64,000 nt of DNA, from the NCBI GenBank assembly GCA_025504975.1, contig JANUWI010000003.1, positions 248,001 to 312,000 of the forward strand, in the 5' to 3' direction. This DNA comes from Plenodomus lindquistii. Taxonomy: Eukaryota; Ascomycota; Dothideomycetes; Pleosporales; Leptosphaeriaceae. Below the pieces are notes generated by a model. That model saw only the letters and a program-made list of their open reading frames with translations, ran no database searches and was not told the DNA's origin. Made by a program: the position numbers and the translations under genes. This document shows, piece after piece, positions 41,401-54,900 of this stretch. Within the stretch, counting starts at the first letter, position 1, and the number at the start of each line of letters is the position of its first letter.

Positions 41401-44041
41401 TCTAAAGTATGTTTTTTAGTACTTAAGTTTACTTTACAATAGTACTTTTTTAGCTTTTTTTTTAATTTATAGTTAGCGTTGCTTGTATTGTTTAAGCTAA
41501 ACCCTGCTCTATAGTTAACTTTTAGTATTATATCTAGAATTATATAAGTATCTAGCTATTAAATTATATAAAGATATTATTTAAATCTAGATCTTAAAGT
41601 TTATATCCTTTATAGTAAGACTCTTTATATATTAAACTATAAATAGGGCTTAGTTATCTATTAAATAGACTATAAGTATCTCTAATTACTTAATAGAGCG
41701 GTAATTATTATTTATAGCTGTATTTATCTGCTATAGTAATATTGTTCTATATTAAAGTTACTAGAGTTTAGGTAGTATTCTCTAGAAAGTATATATAGTA
41801 TTTAGTAAAAATTCTATTAGCTAGGCCTGCTTTAATTGTTACAGGTAGTTAACTAGAGGGGCTAGTATTATTTATTACTATACTTTTCTAAGCATTACCT
41901 ATTATACTCTAAAAATTATTAATTAAACGCTAGACTTAAACTAGAGATGCTATAAACTCTAGATTTTAGCTAAATATTAATAAACTCTACCTTTTTTTTT
42001 AGACTATTAACTATTAATTTGTTTTGTTTTGCAGTTAGATATATTTAGTTAATAAGCTTATAAAACTCTTTATCTAATATATAATTGCTATTACTTTTAG
42101 ATAGTACTTTAATAATATTAATTTTATAATATTCTAATTATACTAGATCTGTTAGTACTAAAACCTAGTTATATAGCTATAATAAAATATTAGCTACCTT
42201 TTTTAAGTCTATAGATAGTAGTAAAACGTAGTTAAGGTTATTATTATAGAGTCTAGGCCTAGAACTTATACTAGGCTAATTCTATTAATTAAAGTTTATT
42301 TTTAGACTAGAGCTTACTAATAGAGTTTACTATATATCTTTTAAAGCTTATACTATATAAGCTTACACGCTAAGTTATATTATTAAAAGTAATATTAGTA
42401 ATATTAGGCACTTTAGCTAGTAAAAAGTACGTATTTTACGTTTAAAAGGTAATTAAAAGTATAGGTAAAAAGGACGTTATTATACTTAATAGAAATTCTG
42501 CGCTAGTTATTAGGTAGCAGTTTAAAATAGTAAATAATACTAAAGGGAAAATTACTAAAAAGTGTTTAAAAGTGCTAGTACATGTAAGTAAATAAGTTAA
42601 AATTTTTTTAAAAGTAATACAATTAGTATTTATGCTTTTAATATCTTAGTATTTATATATTAGAAGATTCTTAGAGTAATTTTAGGCTCTAGAAATAGGT
42701 TCTTACTGTATATAACTTAGCCCTCTAATTTCTAGGCTTAAATGCTAGCTAAAATGTAGTGTATAAATATTTAACTACTTTAGTATTAAAATTAATAGTA
42801 TATCTAGTAAGCTATCTAGAAAAAGTAGTTTTATAGGCCTACTAAATAGTAGCCTAGTACTGTATATAACCTATTAAAAGTAGATAAACTAAAGTAAGTA
42901 ACGCTTTAGTTATATCTAACTTCTAAGGCTATATTAACCCTAGCGTTCTCTAATATTAGGTAGTTAGTAGTATTAAACTAGATAATAAAGTAGATAATCT
43001 AAGTTATATAAAGCTTTAACTACTATAGTATTAGTTTTAACTACTTATCTAATATATTATTATTACATAAGCTATAATTAAAATAGATATACTAAGTTAT
43101 ATAAAGTTCTAAGCGCTATAGTATTAGTTCTAACTACTTAAACTATATACTTAAATAATATGCAAGGTATACTAAAGCTAGACTATCTTTTATATATAAA
43201 AGAATTCTATTTCTATTAATTATATTAGTTAGTTAATTCTAGCGCTATAGAGTAAGTATAGCTAATAGAGAAGTAGAAGGCGTAGTTTATTATTATTAAA
43301 ATAACAATTCTAGTATACTTTAAACGTAAGTTATAGAGGCTTAGATAGAGTATAAATACTACTTATTCTTTCTAAAGGTACTATATATATTAAGAACCTA
43401 AGTTCCTTTAAACCTCTATTTTAAACTTTACTTTTAAGTATTACTTACTTTTAACTTCTACTATTATCTCTAGAGCTATATTATATCTACAAGACACAGT
43501 AATAATTAATACTAACGTAAGTAATTAAGCTAGAATTTTTTTAAAAACTTGTATTTATAAGCGTAGGTCTATAAATTTATATTAATATTTATAAAAAAAA
43601 TGTATACAGCTAATAATACTATATTATTAACGTTTATCTCTAATATTATTACTATCTATAAAATAGTACTAGATACGCTAATTAAATTTTTTACTTTAGT
43701 GCTTAACGTTTCTAAAGTTATTACTATTATAGACTTTATTCCTCTAGGTTAGCTAGCGCGAACCTATAAACCTACTATAAAAATTACTTCTAAATAGAAT
43801 CTAATGCTATTTAGCTTAACTGCACTATATATAGTCTATTAATTTTCTAGAGAGAAAGCTTTAATATTAGTCTAATATAAATTAAGTATTAAACTACTTA
43901 TCTAATTTAAACCTATGTTCTAACTGTAGAATAATAAAAATCTACTATTATTATTAGATTATAGAGGTTCTAGATATATTAGAAATGCGTCTAGTTTACT
44001 AGTAGCTAAAAAGTTAGTGTAATAATAGCTTTTCTAGAATA
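38410..44041. other. Fossil element, mostly unresolved
   Basis: RIP-saturated sequence up to the solo LTR. A minus-strand stretch near 39500-39850 is weakly coding-like. Nothing else can be named apart from the direct repeat at 42992-43140. Confidence 0.4.
42992..43140. repeat. 56-bp direct repeat, spacing 93 bp
   Basis: Copies at 42992-43047 and 43085-43140 share CTAAGTTATATAAAG and CTATAGTATTAGTT and differ at only a few bases. The function is unknown; it may be a local duplication in the element. Confidence 0.7.
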
Positions 44042-44046
44042 TTAAT
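44042..44046. repeat. Target-site duplication TTAAT of the solo LTR, left copy
   Basis: Five bases directly before the TG end of the LTR, identical to 44464-44468 directly after its CA end. The AT-only target sequence fits insertion into DNA that was already RIP-mutated. Confidence 0.75.
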
Positions 44047-44463
44047 TGTAACGGCTCAAGAACATGAGGTGCCGAAAGGCGTCCGAATCAGCTCGAAGGC
44101 ATATGGGAGTGCGCGCAGTTCAAGAAGCCAGACAAATCATATTCTTATAGGCCTTGTACGAAAGGACAAGAAAATCATGCCTCTACAGTTCTATCAAAGA
44201 AGCAAGCTATATAGGGTAGGACTCGGTAGTAGTTCTGGGCCCTCACGGGGTTCTCTCCTTTCCTCTGCTGTGTTAGCACGTAGGTAACAGTAGGGTAGGG
44301 ATTCTTGTAGGATCTAGACTGGGTACGGTACGGAGGTGGTTCGGGTAGAGGTCGGTATAGTCTCCCATCTTTAATAAGCTTGTATAGGGAAAGATGGGGG
44401 TGGCTCACGAGGGGGCTCCTGTGGCTGAGGGTCGTCGTTGTAATAGGATGTGGCTTTGTCACA
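44047..44463. mobile_element. Solo LTR of an LTR retrotransposon, free of RIP
   Basis: 417 bp that begin TGTAAC and end GTCACA, an imperfect inverted terminal repeat with one mismatch, flanked by the 5-bp duplication TTAAT. TG...CA ends and a 5-bp duplication are the hallmarks of LTR integration. No internal retrotransposon sequence is present, so this is the product of LTR-LTR recombination. Its composition is normal, with many CpA and TpG, in sharp contrast to both sides. Two small frames inside it (44069-44287 + and 44175-44462 -) look like chance frames. A TATATAG at about 44209-44215 could be part of the U3 promoter in either orientation, so the strand is left open. Gypsy or copia cannot be decided. 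Confidence 0.78.
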
Positions 44464-44468
44464 TTAAT
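44464..44468. repeat. Target-site duplication TTAAT of the solo LTR, right copy
   Basis: Matches 44042-44046. It lies immediately after the CA terminus at 44462-44463. Confidence 0.75.
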
Positions 44469-47400
44469 ATTTAAAATCTAACTAATTACTATAACGCTAA
44501 GCGCGTAATTAGCTACTATATAGCAATATAGAGCACTTTAGACTTATAACTATAGCTACTTTTCTAAATCTTTTTAAAGTTACTCTGCGGCTAATTATTA
44601 CGCTTACTAATATTACTTATAATATTTCTAAAGGATTCTCTATTAGAGGGAACTATTATAATAGATAGGAAAATAAATTTAAATATAAATATTAATAAAG
44701 CAAAGGAACTGTTAGTTCTAGAGTGTTATAAGCTGCTAATAGAAATTAATTATAAAAAAGACTTATTAAATAGAGAAGTAACTATATTATAAAGAAAAAG
44801 AGTAAAATTAAGTATATAAGCGCTATTATTACCTAGACGTTTAGTTATACTTTACTAATGTATAAGAATAAGTAGTAATAGCATAATCTCTTAGCTAGTT
44901 ATAAAAAAAAAGCGTTTTAATAAAATATAACGCGTCTAGAAAAGTATTTAAGCTTATTAGATAACTCTACGTAAATTAAATTAACTTAAAAATAATCTAA
45001 AAGCGTAGAGTTTTAACTATAGAATAGTTAAAGCTAAGCTTTTATACTATAAATAAAAGTTACTAAGCTATAATATAGTATTCTAATTATAGTAGCTTTA
45101 TAAAAGTCTTTTCTAATATATTTATATTAAAAGTAGAAAGAACTAAAAGAGTAAAAATCTAATTAGACTAAAGTTTATAAGATTATAATAACTAGTAAAA
45201 GAGATTTGCAAACTAGAGGTTTTTAACTAAAATAATAAAAATAATTTAGATTATATACCTAGGCACTAACTATAATATAATTTTATTAGATTTCTAAAAT
45301 ATTATTTATGTGTGTTTTCTATTAAAATATATATTATATTACGTTTTTTAACTAGAAGATACTTGTATAATATAATCTAGGCTCTATTAGCGTAGGACTA
45401 AGTATAGTAACTCTCTTTGCTAATTATTAGTAGAGGGTTTTAAAAACGTTTTTTTTTAGATATTCCTAACTAAAAGGGCAGATATAGTAAAGGAGGTAAA
45501 AATAGTATTACTCTAATTTTATTAGCTATAACTACTTTAACGCAGATCTAATATTAGAAAAGAATACTAGTAAGTTTTTTAACGTAACTATAGAGAACAT
45601 TTCTAGTAGCTTTAATGCGTAGATTATCTCTAAACTTGTAGTAATATAGAATTTACTTAATAATACGCTAATTTAGTACTAAAAACCTAATATAAAGCCT
45701 AGGTCTAGAGGTAAAAGATAGGTAACTAGAGTAATATATCTCTATTCTAGATAGTAAATATTTTTTAGTCCTACCTATATATTATTAAATAGACTTTTTA
45801 TAGTTATTTTTGTATATAATCTATTTATAAATTTAGAATATAACGTATACTAGAATACACGCGTATTTAGGCTTATAGGTTCTAGATTATAGAACTTTTA
45901 ATATAGAATATATTTAGTATAATATATTTTTATACTAATTTTATAGATTAAAGCATACTTAGTTATTATATATTCTGTCTATAAAGTAAAGGTATTTCTA
46001 ATTAGAAGTATAGATTATAATAGCTATATAATAAGTAATAAAATACCTTTACTACTTTTTTAGGCTTAGCTTGTTGCAAATTATACTATTTCTCTAGCTA
46101 TTACTAATTTTAACTAGCCCTATTGCCTATATTAAAGCTAGTAATAACCTTTACTATTAGTATAACTACCTATATAATAACTAAGTTTACAGCTTATATA
46201 TTCTATACAGGCTTTTAAACAATTGTAATGTAATATACTAAGCTACGTTAAGTTTTTATAATACTACTTTTTTACTACTTATTACTATTACTAGCTCTAG
46301 AAACTGTGCTAGAGACTAGATAGCTAGGCTTTAAATTTCTAAAAGTGCGCTTTATAAGCCTATAGCTTTAGAATAGCAAGTATATATACGTAACGCAAAG
46401 GGCTATCTGCTAACTAAGCTAGATAATATACTAATATAAAAGGTATTACTATAAACCTTATTATTATTATAGAAAAAAAAGGCAACTTAGCTAAGTTCTA
46501 GGCTAATAGTAAAACTATAAATGTTATAGTAGAATGCTATAGTAATATAATAAGTAAAAGGTTATTATAAAATAAAATATGCATAGTAGATTAAATAGAA
46601 AAATCGTGTAATTACTTATAGATTTATATTAGAAGTTCTACTTATGTGTACATGTTTATCTTAAAAAATAGCAAGTTTAATAAAATAAAGTATTTAATTA
46701 TACGCGCTATAATTAGGTTATTTCTAAAAGTAGTATAAATAGTTTTTTATCTAAGCTTTTAGCTAGATTTACATGTATATTACGCTAGTTGTTTATTTTG
46801 TCGCTTAGAATTATAAATAAAAAGGAAATAGAAAAATAGAGTAAAAGAGGGAAAAAAGATCTATAGTAGTATTAATATAACATTAAAGTTAGAACCTAAG
46901 GAATAAAAAGAGATTAGAAGAATATATAGATTGCTTTACACTATATTAACTATAAAATAGGATAAGATATATACTATATAAATAAAAGCAAAGCTTAGCT
47001 TTACTATATTAAAAGCAATTACATAGTAGATAAAGGCACTATAGAATTCTATAGGCATTTATCTTTTTCTATATATAGTATTTAATATAGTCTAAGTACT
47101 ACTTTAAATTATTATTTATTTAGAGATATAGTTTGTTTTTTATATAATAAAAGCATTTTTAAAGGGCTGTAAGCATACCTTCTGTGTATACTAGACTATA
47201 AATAATATTAAAGTACTTTATATAGCCTGTAATATAGGTTAACTATTCTAGCTTACTTATTTTCTAGATATTACACTTAAAATAAAATCTAGCTTAGGTT
47301 AGAATAGTTTCTTTAGTGTAGACACTATAACTTTTAATAAAATAGGTCTATAGTTTATAGTAGTAAAATACTATAAAAAAATATAATACCTAATAGTACG

Positions 47401-50400
47401 CTAGCGTAGGTAAATATAAGTGCTTATTTATATATATAGCTACTTCTATAGCATAATAGTAGAGCCTATTATAATATTTCTGCTAGCTATAGTACTAAAA
47501 TAACTTCTATAGATCTATTATAAGTTTCTATTTAGTTAGGCTGTTTTTATTAACCTAGGTATATTTTAGAAAATGAATTTTTAATAGTACTCTATAAAGC
47601 GTTAGCGGGCTTTTATATCTAATCTAGCTACTTTTCTACTTTAAAAGCTTTATTTTATATCGCGTGCATTTACTATTAAGATCTAGTGCAGCGTCTAGAT
47701 AGAATAGCTTAGTAAATTTACTAATAGCAGCTCTAATAAGTAGTATAAACATCTCTAAAATCTTACGTAGCAGATCTAATATCTAGTAAAAAGCGTTTAT
47801 AATCTCCTGTTAGAGTATATTATACTTTAGTTAAATTTAAATATATTTTAGAAGTAAAAATAGATAAATAGGTTACTACCTAATTCTTTTTAATATATAG
47901 TAGTAAAAATTGCCTACAAGCCTATCTAGAGTAAAAAGTATAAGGGTATTAGGTACCTGTAGTTAACTAACTAGAAATCTATACTTTCTAGAATATATTC
48001 CTTTCTATATAAGTATTTTCTTGTAAAGCTATTTATTAGAGGTATATACAACGCCTTTTTTACTAGAAAGCTTTTCTATTATTATGTGTTATATCACGTA
48101 AAGTTAACTAGTACTAAAATCTTTATAAAAAAAATAATACTAGCTTTTATAGCATAGTTAGTTTTATTATATAAGATAATAATACTTAAGCTCTATTACT
48201 ATTACGCTGTAGCATAGACACGTAGTACACGCTAGAATTTTAGAAAAGTAGTATCTACTAAGGCTATTAGAGTATTTTAAGCAAGTTAAAATTGCTAGGT
48301 TTTAATATATTATAGAAAACTCTATTAGTAATAGTAAGTAAAAGAAATAGTATTATAGAATATAAATATAGCTAGTTTAGCTTATTTACAAGTAGTATAA
48401 CTATTCTAAAGTGTTTTAGCGCTAGATCTATACATTAAAACATAGATTTACTATTTATACTATTTCTCTAGTAGGATAAGTAGAAGCATTTGTGTTTTAG
48501 AGTTATAGTAGGTAAGTAAAACCTATATTTATTTATAATAGAGGCCGCTTTATAACGCTCTAGTTAAATACAGACTAAAATACTAAAGGAGAAGAATAGT
48601 AAATACAATTTAAATATAGTATTAGAGATGTTTATAGCTATATAGATTATATAACTAAAGGAACCTAAAGAGTTTCTACACCTTTACTTTTTTTACTTTT
48701 AGTTTAGAGGCCTAAAATTATGCTACTAACAAATAAACACTCTCTAGATTAATATTACTAAACGTAAAGAATTTAAATATATTAAATTTTAATAGAAGTA
48801 AATCCCCTCTAGTATAATCTAGACTAAAAGAGGTTACTTATAAGCGTTTATATTAGACATAAAAGTTATAATATAGAAATTAGAAAATAAAACTAGATAA
48901 AAAAGACTTATTTTTAATAACAGGCGTGTAACTACGTAATAAATAAATCTATATAATATAACATTTTATATAGAGTTTTATAGAGCTATACTTTTAATAG
49001 TTATAGTTAAAGTATAGTTTATATAGTAATTAGAGCGTTTTTTATATACCAAGGTAGTTTACTTAGTACTAGTACTATAAAAAGGTAGTTTACTTTATAT
49101 ACCCTACTATTTTACCTATAACGCGTTAATTCTTCTAAGCTCTACTAACAATTTTACTTATAATATATAAAATAGAGATAAATATAACTAGTATAGTAAG
49201 TATACTTTCTAGAATAGAGAAGGCTATATTACTAGTTTATTACATATAACTACGTAGTAGTATAAAAGTAGTATACTTTTTCTAGATAGATTTCTTTTAA
49301 TTGTATATTAAATAGTAGTTTAACTATTAAATTGTATATTTTTTTCTAAAAATATTAGTACTAGATACCTTAGTATACTTTATAACATTACTATTTACCT
49401 CTATTATAAACTTGTCTTTAGCGCATTAGTCTAGCTCTAGAAGCTTCTATTTAGTTACTTAGGTAATAGAACTCTCTTTGTATTTACTATAGTAAAGTAA
49501 TACGTTTTAAGCAATTCTAGTATATACTACAAGCTCTACTTATTATACTTTCTAGCTATTAGAATCCGCGTTAGGCACAGTAAAGCCTATAGCTACTATA
49601 ACTATTAGTAGTACTAGAAAATTAACTTTTAAACCTTTCTTTTTTAAAGCGCCTATTAGAAGCGTTATTTTGTTTAATTTCTTTAGTTTAAATTATACTT
49701 TAATCTAAAGCTTTTTTCTCTACCTGTGTTAAAAGCTTAAAGGCAGTATAGATTCTAGATTCTATTAATTTAATCTAGTAAATATAAGTAGAAAATTTAT
49801 AGTAGATTTTATAGTTACTAAAAATAATATATAGTAGTTTTTCTATATATAGACTAGATAACAGGATTACTACTAGGTAGGTATAGTTTTTAGTCTAAAT
49901 CTATATAGTTTATATTCTAGTTTTATTACTAATACTTTTATTACTATAACTATAACTACTTTAGCTTTTTTAAAGTTATTATATACGTATACAGCGCTGT
50001 TTAGATATAGTAATATTAGTAACTTTAGTCTAGTAACTACAATTAGGTTAGCTAGACCTAGTAATATTAGCTATTCTAATTCTATAACTATAATTAGATT
50101 TACTAGAGCTTTAGTAAGTAGTATTACACTACTTCTAATATTCTTAAATAGTAGTATTAGAGCATTGTGCAGTAAAACGTTTTTTTTAATTATTACTATA
50201 GTATTAGCACTCTAGTAAATAGATATATTATAGATAAAATAAAATATACTTAGTGTAGTTAATTATATATATATAACTATCTACTACTAAAAAAATCTAT
50301 CTAGTTTAGACTTACTACTGCGCGCACTATATTAATAGCGTATTATTAGAGTAGTACTACTACCTTTTTTAATATTAGTCTATAGCTTAGTTATTAAAAT

Positions 50401-51838
50401 GCACTTATATATTTTATATTAAACTTATAATAAGTTATTATATTTTATCTTTACTAATACTAGAATATTTTAAAATCTATAAGTATTCTAACTAAACTTC
50501 TACTAACAATTTATAATATAGCATTTTAAATAGTTTAGAGTTAATACTAATAATTTAATTAAGTATAGTTTTACTTTAATAAAACAGACTACTATAGACG
50601 TAATGTACTACTAGCTAGTCTATAAAATTAACTAATTGTAAGTAAAATGCTATAGCGTTATAGCTAGAGGTTATTATCTCTTCTAGAGCGTGTCTTTAAC
50701 CTTCTAGGTATAGAGGCTAGTCTTCCGCAATAGAGAGCTATAAGATCTAGTCCTATAGTTAAGCTATTATAGCAATCTAAGTTTTTTTTTTACTATATTT
50801 TAACTAATAGGCTGCTTTAATAGCTGCTAGAGACGTAAACCTTTTAATATATTATTTACATTACGTGTAGAAAAAAGGCACTCTAATAGTAAAAATTACT
50901 ATAATTACTATTTAAAGCTAAATAAAGTAGAGTATCTGCTAGGCTATAAATAGCTAGAAGTTTTTAAAAGAAGGTTGTAGATGTCCTTACTAAAGGTATA
51001 AACGTAGAATATCTTCTAATAACTATTTCTATCTCGCTAGTAATTACAAGTGCAATAAGAATTAATCTATAAAAACTATATACTATAGCATATTCTACTT
51101 CTTTATAAAACTAAAATTTGCGCTGTCTTTTTATGCACTTAATTACAAAACTAAAATAAAGAATAGCTAAAAAGCTTTAAATAATTAAATTGTAGTATTT
51201 TCTAATAGGAAATTAGTATTAAGAATATTTTAAAATCTTTAAAACTACTTATATATTGCAAAACAACACTCTACTATAGATAATAGTAAAAGTAAAGCTA
51301 AAATATACAATTACTACGCGTTTCTACTAAGGCTTTTTAAAAAAAAAGTTTAATACTAGATATTAGATTATATACGTCTGTATTTCTATTAGCTTTAACT
51401 TTAGTTTAAATTAAATACTACTTTATAGTATTTTATACTATAAAAAAAATAAGTATAAAAGCGTATATATAGAAAGCTATTAAAACTAAAAGTTCTATTA
51501 AGCTTATTACTATAATATATAGAATAATTAGTAGTAAATAAAAAATGTATAAAATCTAAACTAGTGTAAAAGATTTACTCTATACTTAATAAACTATCTA
51601 CGCACCTATAATAAAGCGTAAAATAATTATTACTATAGAGCTAGTATATAAAAAAGCAGTTATTAGAGTAAATACTATTTTAAATAAATATTTAGTAGAA
51701 TAATATAGAAGGCTTCTATTAAACTACTATTTATAAAGTAATATAAATTATTATACGTAACTAATTCTTATTAATTGCAAATCTATAAATATAACTTTTT
51801 ATTTTAAATAATACTACTATATAAGTATTAAAATCTAA
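44469..51838. other. Fossil element, mostly unresolved
   Basis: RIP-saturated. A plus-strand frame around 47850-48110 is coding-like with only TAA/TAG stops, but no family is recognised. A 14-bp direct repeat with 31-bp spacing (AAGGTAGTTTACTT at 49051 and 49082) is visible. No other structure was found. Confidence 0.4.
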
Positions 51839-51954
51839 CTATAGTAGAGGTATACTCTAGCTATAGTAGAGGTATACTCTAGCTATAGCAGAGGTATACT
51901 CTAGCTATAGTAGAGGTATAATCTAGCTATAGTAGAGGTTTAATCTAGCTATAG
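51839..51954 (-). repeat. 22-bp minisatellite, array B (five copies plus a partial one)
   Basis: Unit CTATAGTAGAGGTATACTCT plus AG with period 22 at 51839, 51861, 51883, 51905 and 51927. The third copy keeps CAG where the others have TAG, an expected RIP target left unmutated. Rotated and reverse-complemented, the array A unit matches this unit at 19 of 22 positions, so the two arrays are related and in opposite orientation. Confidence 0.85.
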
Positions 51955-54900
51955 CTATAATCTATAGGTCGCAAGAGTTATATCTAACTAGACTAGAGAT
52001 AAGTTCTAGTATTTTAAGGCTTTAATCTAGCGCCTAGGTAGAACTTTAATAGTTTTATTATACATCTATAGTTCTATAGGCATTAAGCACTATTCTACCT
52101 TAAATACTTTATATAGACTAAAAGGAAAAGAAATTATATTATAATATCTATGCAATTATAGTTACTCTCTCTCTAATTATTATACTATAAAAGTCTAATA
52201 TTAAATAAAACTAAGTTCTAGCTAATATACTTCTTTCTCTATATATACGCGCTTTTTTTCTATTAAAGCGTTAATTAGCAGGTGTAATACACAGGTTTTT
52301 ATTAAATTTAAAATCTTATCTAGTATAAATTTACTCTAGCTTACCTACTTGCTACTTTTTAATTGTATTTACTAACTTTTAGTAAAGTTTTATAGTAAAA
52401 GCTGCAGGGCTGTAGAGGATTTACTTAATAAGATTTTAGAGTAGCTTTATAAATTTATCCTGCTAATTAATAAAGGTCTAGAAAAAGAGAATATCTAAAA
52501 TATATATTTTATTAGAAGTATAACAAATCTCTATACTAGAGATGTAGTAAAGATCTACAGCATTTACGCTTCTAGAGAATAGCTTATAGTAAAAGTTATA
52601 TTAACTAGATAAATTATAAAAGTTTTGCGTAAAAATATATTTAAATAGTAAAAGTAATCTAAACGTATATAAAGAACGCAATACGCAATTTCTTACTATC
52701 TATACTCTAGATATAGTACTAACCTAGTGCCTTTTACTAAAGAGGCTTAGAAGCCTAGTTATTATAGTATAAATTATATGCTTTTCTTTATCCGCGCCTA
52801 TATATACTATTTACAATATTTTTTATAGCTAATTATAATAACTATTCTTTAATAATACTAAGCTTTATTATACTAACTCTAATCTATACAGATTATAGTA
52901 CTATATTATATATTATTTTTTATAATATTATTCTAGTAAACGCTGTATTTCTACTACTAAATAAATCTGTAATATAAAAATACTAGGACCTAGTAAAAGA
53001 GAAAAGGCTCTAGGTATAAGTATTATTATTATAGAAAACTATCTAGCTATATCTAATAATAGTTAATATAAAAAAAAGCTACGCTATATTTAGTATTAAA
53101 TAGTACACAGAGCTTATTACACTTATAAAAAGATATAATAAAGTAGTTATCTATCTATACTATATAAATAGAATTTATAGTACTAGAATACTTATTTATA
53201 TGCCTTTAGCGCTATTCTCTAACCTAGTACTACTATTTTTAGTAGTTTATATACTTATTAGATTACTATTATTAATTGTATTAATAACACTAATTATATA
53301 ATTATTAATATAATATCTAGTAGTTAGGCCTTACCTAATTAAACTCTTATCTATAAAACAAACGCTATTAATATTAAAGTTAAGTCTAGACAGCTTATAG
53401 TATTAGTTTTTACTTATAAAAAGATTTAGGTTAAAATCTAGTTTAAATATGCCTTCTATAGTATAATAGATGTTATTACTAAGCTATTAGAGAATAGTCT
53501 ATTTATTCCTACTATAGTAAAAGCTTATAGTGTTCTAATTAGAATAATTAAACATTCTATCTAGTATTATAGTAAGTTCTAGAAAGAGAGTTAGTAGAAC
53601 TATAGAGAAGTAAGTATTTATATTATAAGCTTTTAGACTAATTAAATACCTTTTTTAGTCTTATTAAATCTCTTGCGTTTACTAACTCTATTTCTTTACT
53701 ACTAAGCACTAAATAATAAGTAATAGAGAATAGAATCCTTTATTAGATAGCTTTCTATAAACTTTTAAATCCTTCTACTAGTGTCTACGTGCTTCTAGAA
53801 CGTTTAGTATAATTATATAAAGACTAGATATTTAAAGGCCTTTATATTAGTAAAAGTAGTAAAAAACGCAAAGTTTTACTATAACTATAATAAGCTTGTA
53901 ATATTAAATAGTTTAAATAACTAGTTTAGATATACTTATTATGCAATTAAAAAATTACTCTAGCTATAACTACTTTAGTATTACTATAGTATTTTAAAAG
54001 TTAATAGCTTTAGTTTTATATTATTCTACACCTCTTTTTTTAATTTTATAGTAGCTTTATCTAAAAGAGGTAGCACCTTTACTACTACGTAATTAAACTT
54101 TAGGGCAATAGTAATAGTTTTAAATATAGTAGCAAGTTTATAATATTTATAAAGTAGGTTAGTAGTAAGTAGAGTTTTTATAAAGTATTTAATAGTTTTA
54201 ATTTTTTATATTAAAAAGATACACGTTTAACTAGAAAGTTATAGTGTTACTAGAATTACGCCTACTATATTTTAAATTTCTATTTTTTTTCTAAGTTTCT
54301 TTTTAAACGTACTATAATAGGCTTAAAAAAGATTTATTAATAGTACTACTTTTATTACCTATTTACGTAGATTTTATTTATAAAGTAATATAGTTATAAC
54401 AAGTAATGTATAGTATAGCAGCTACTATTAATAATATTATAAAAATTAGTAGTACTACCTTAGTAGATAAAGCAGCTAAGCGTTCTAGAGAGAAAATAAT
54501 AATAAAGAAATATAATTAAATCTAAATAGCTAGAGGTATTTACGTATATAGAGCGCGCCTATTAATATAGTTATAAAGGCTAGAGAGTATAGATAAAAAG
54601 TAGAAAAATAAGTAATAGTTTAGAATAACTCTAAAAACCTATAGCTAGTGCTGTGCCTCTATACTATACTAGATATTACCTAACTTTAAATAGCTAATTT
54701 TAGCGTATATAGTAGAGATGTGTGCGTCTAGCTATTATAAAAAACATATCTAGCTATTATAGAGGTAAATAGGTTTATACTAATTTATTACAAATAAAAT
54801 ATAGTTTAAAAGTATTTTCTAATTATACAGAACGCTAGTTTTAGTACCTTTATATTTGTATATTATCTACTACGCCTACTATAGAACGTATAAATTAGAA

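Noticed and set aside
44069..44462. Two small frames as genes inside the RIP-free island
   Set aside because: They overlap on opposite strands and lie wholly within the solo LTR, so they are chance frames.
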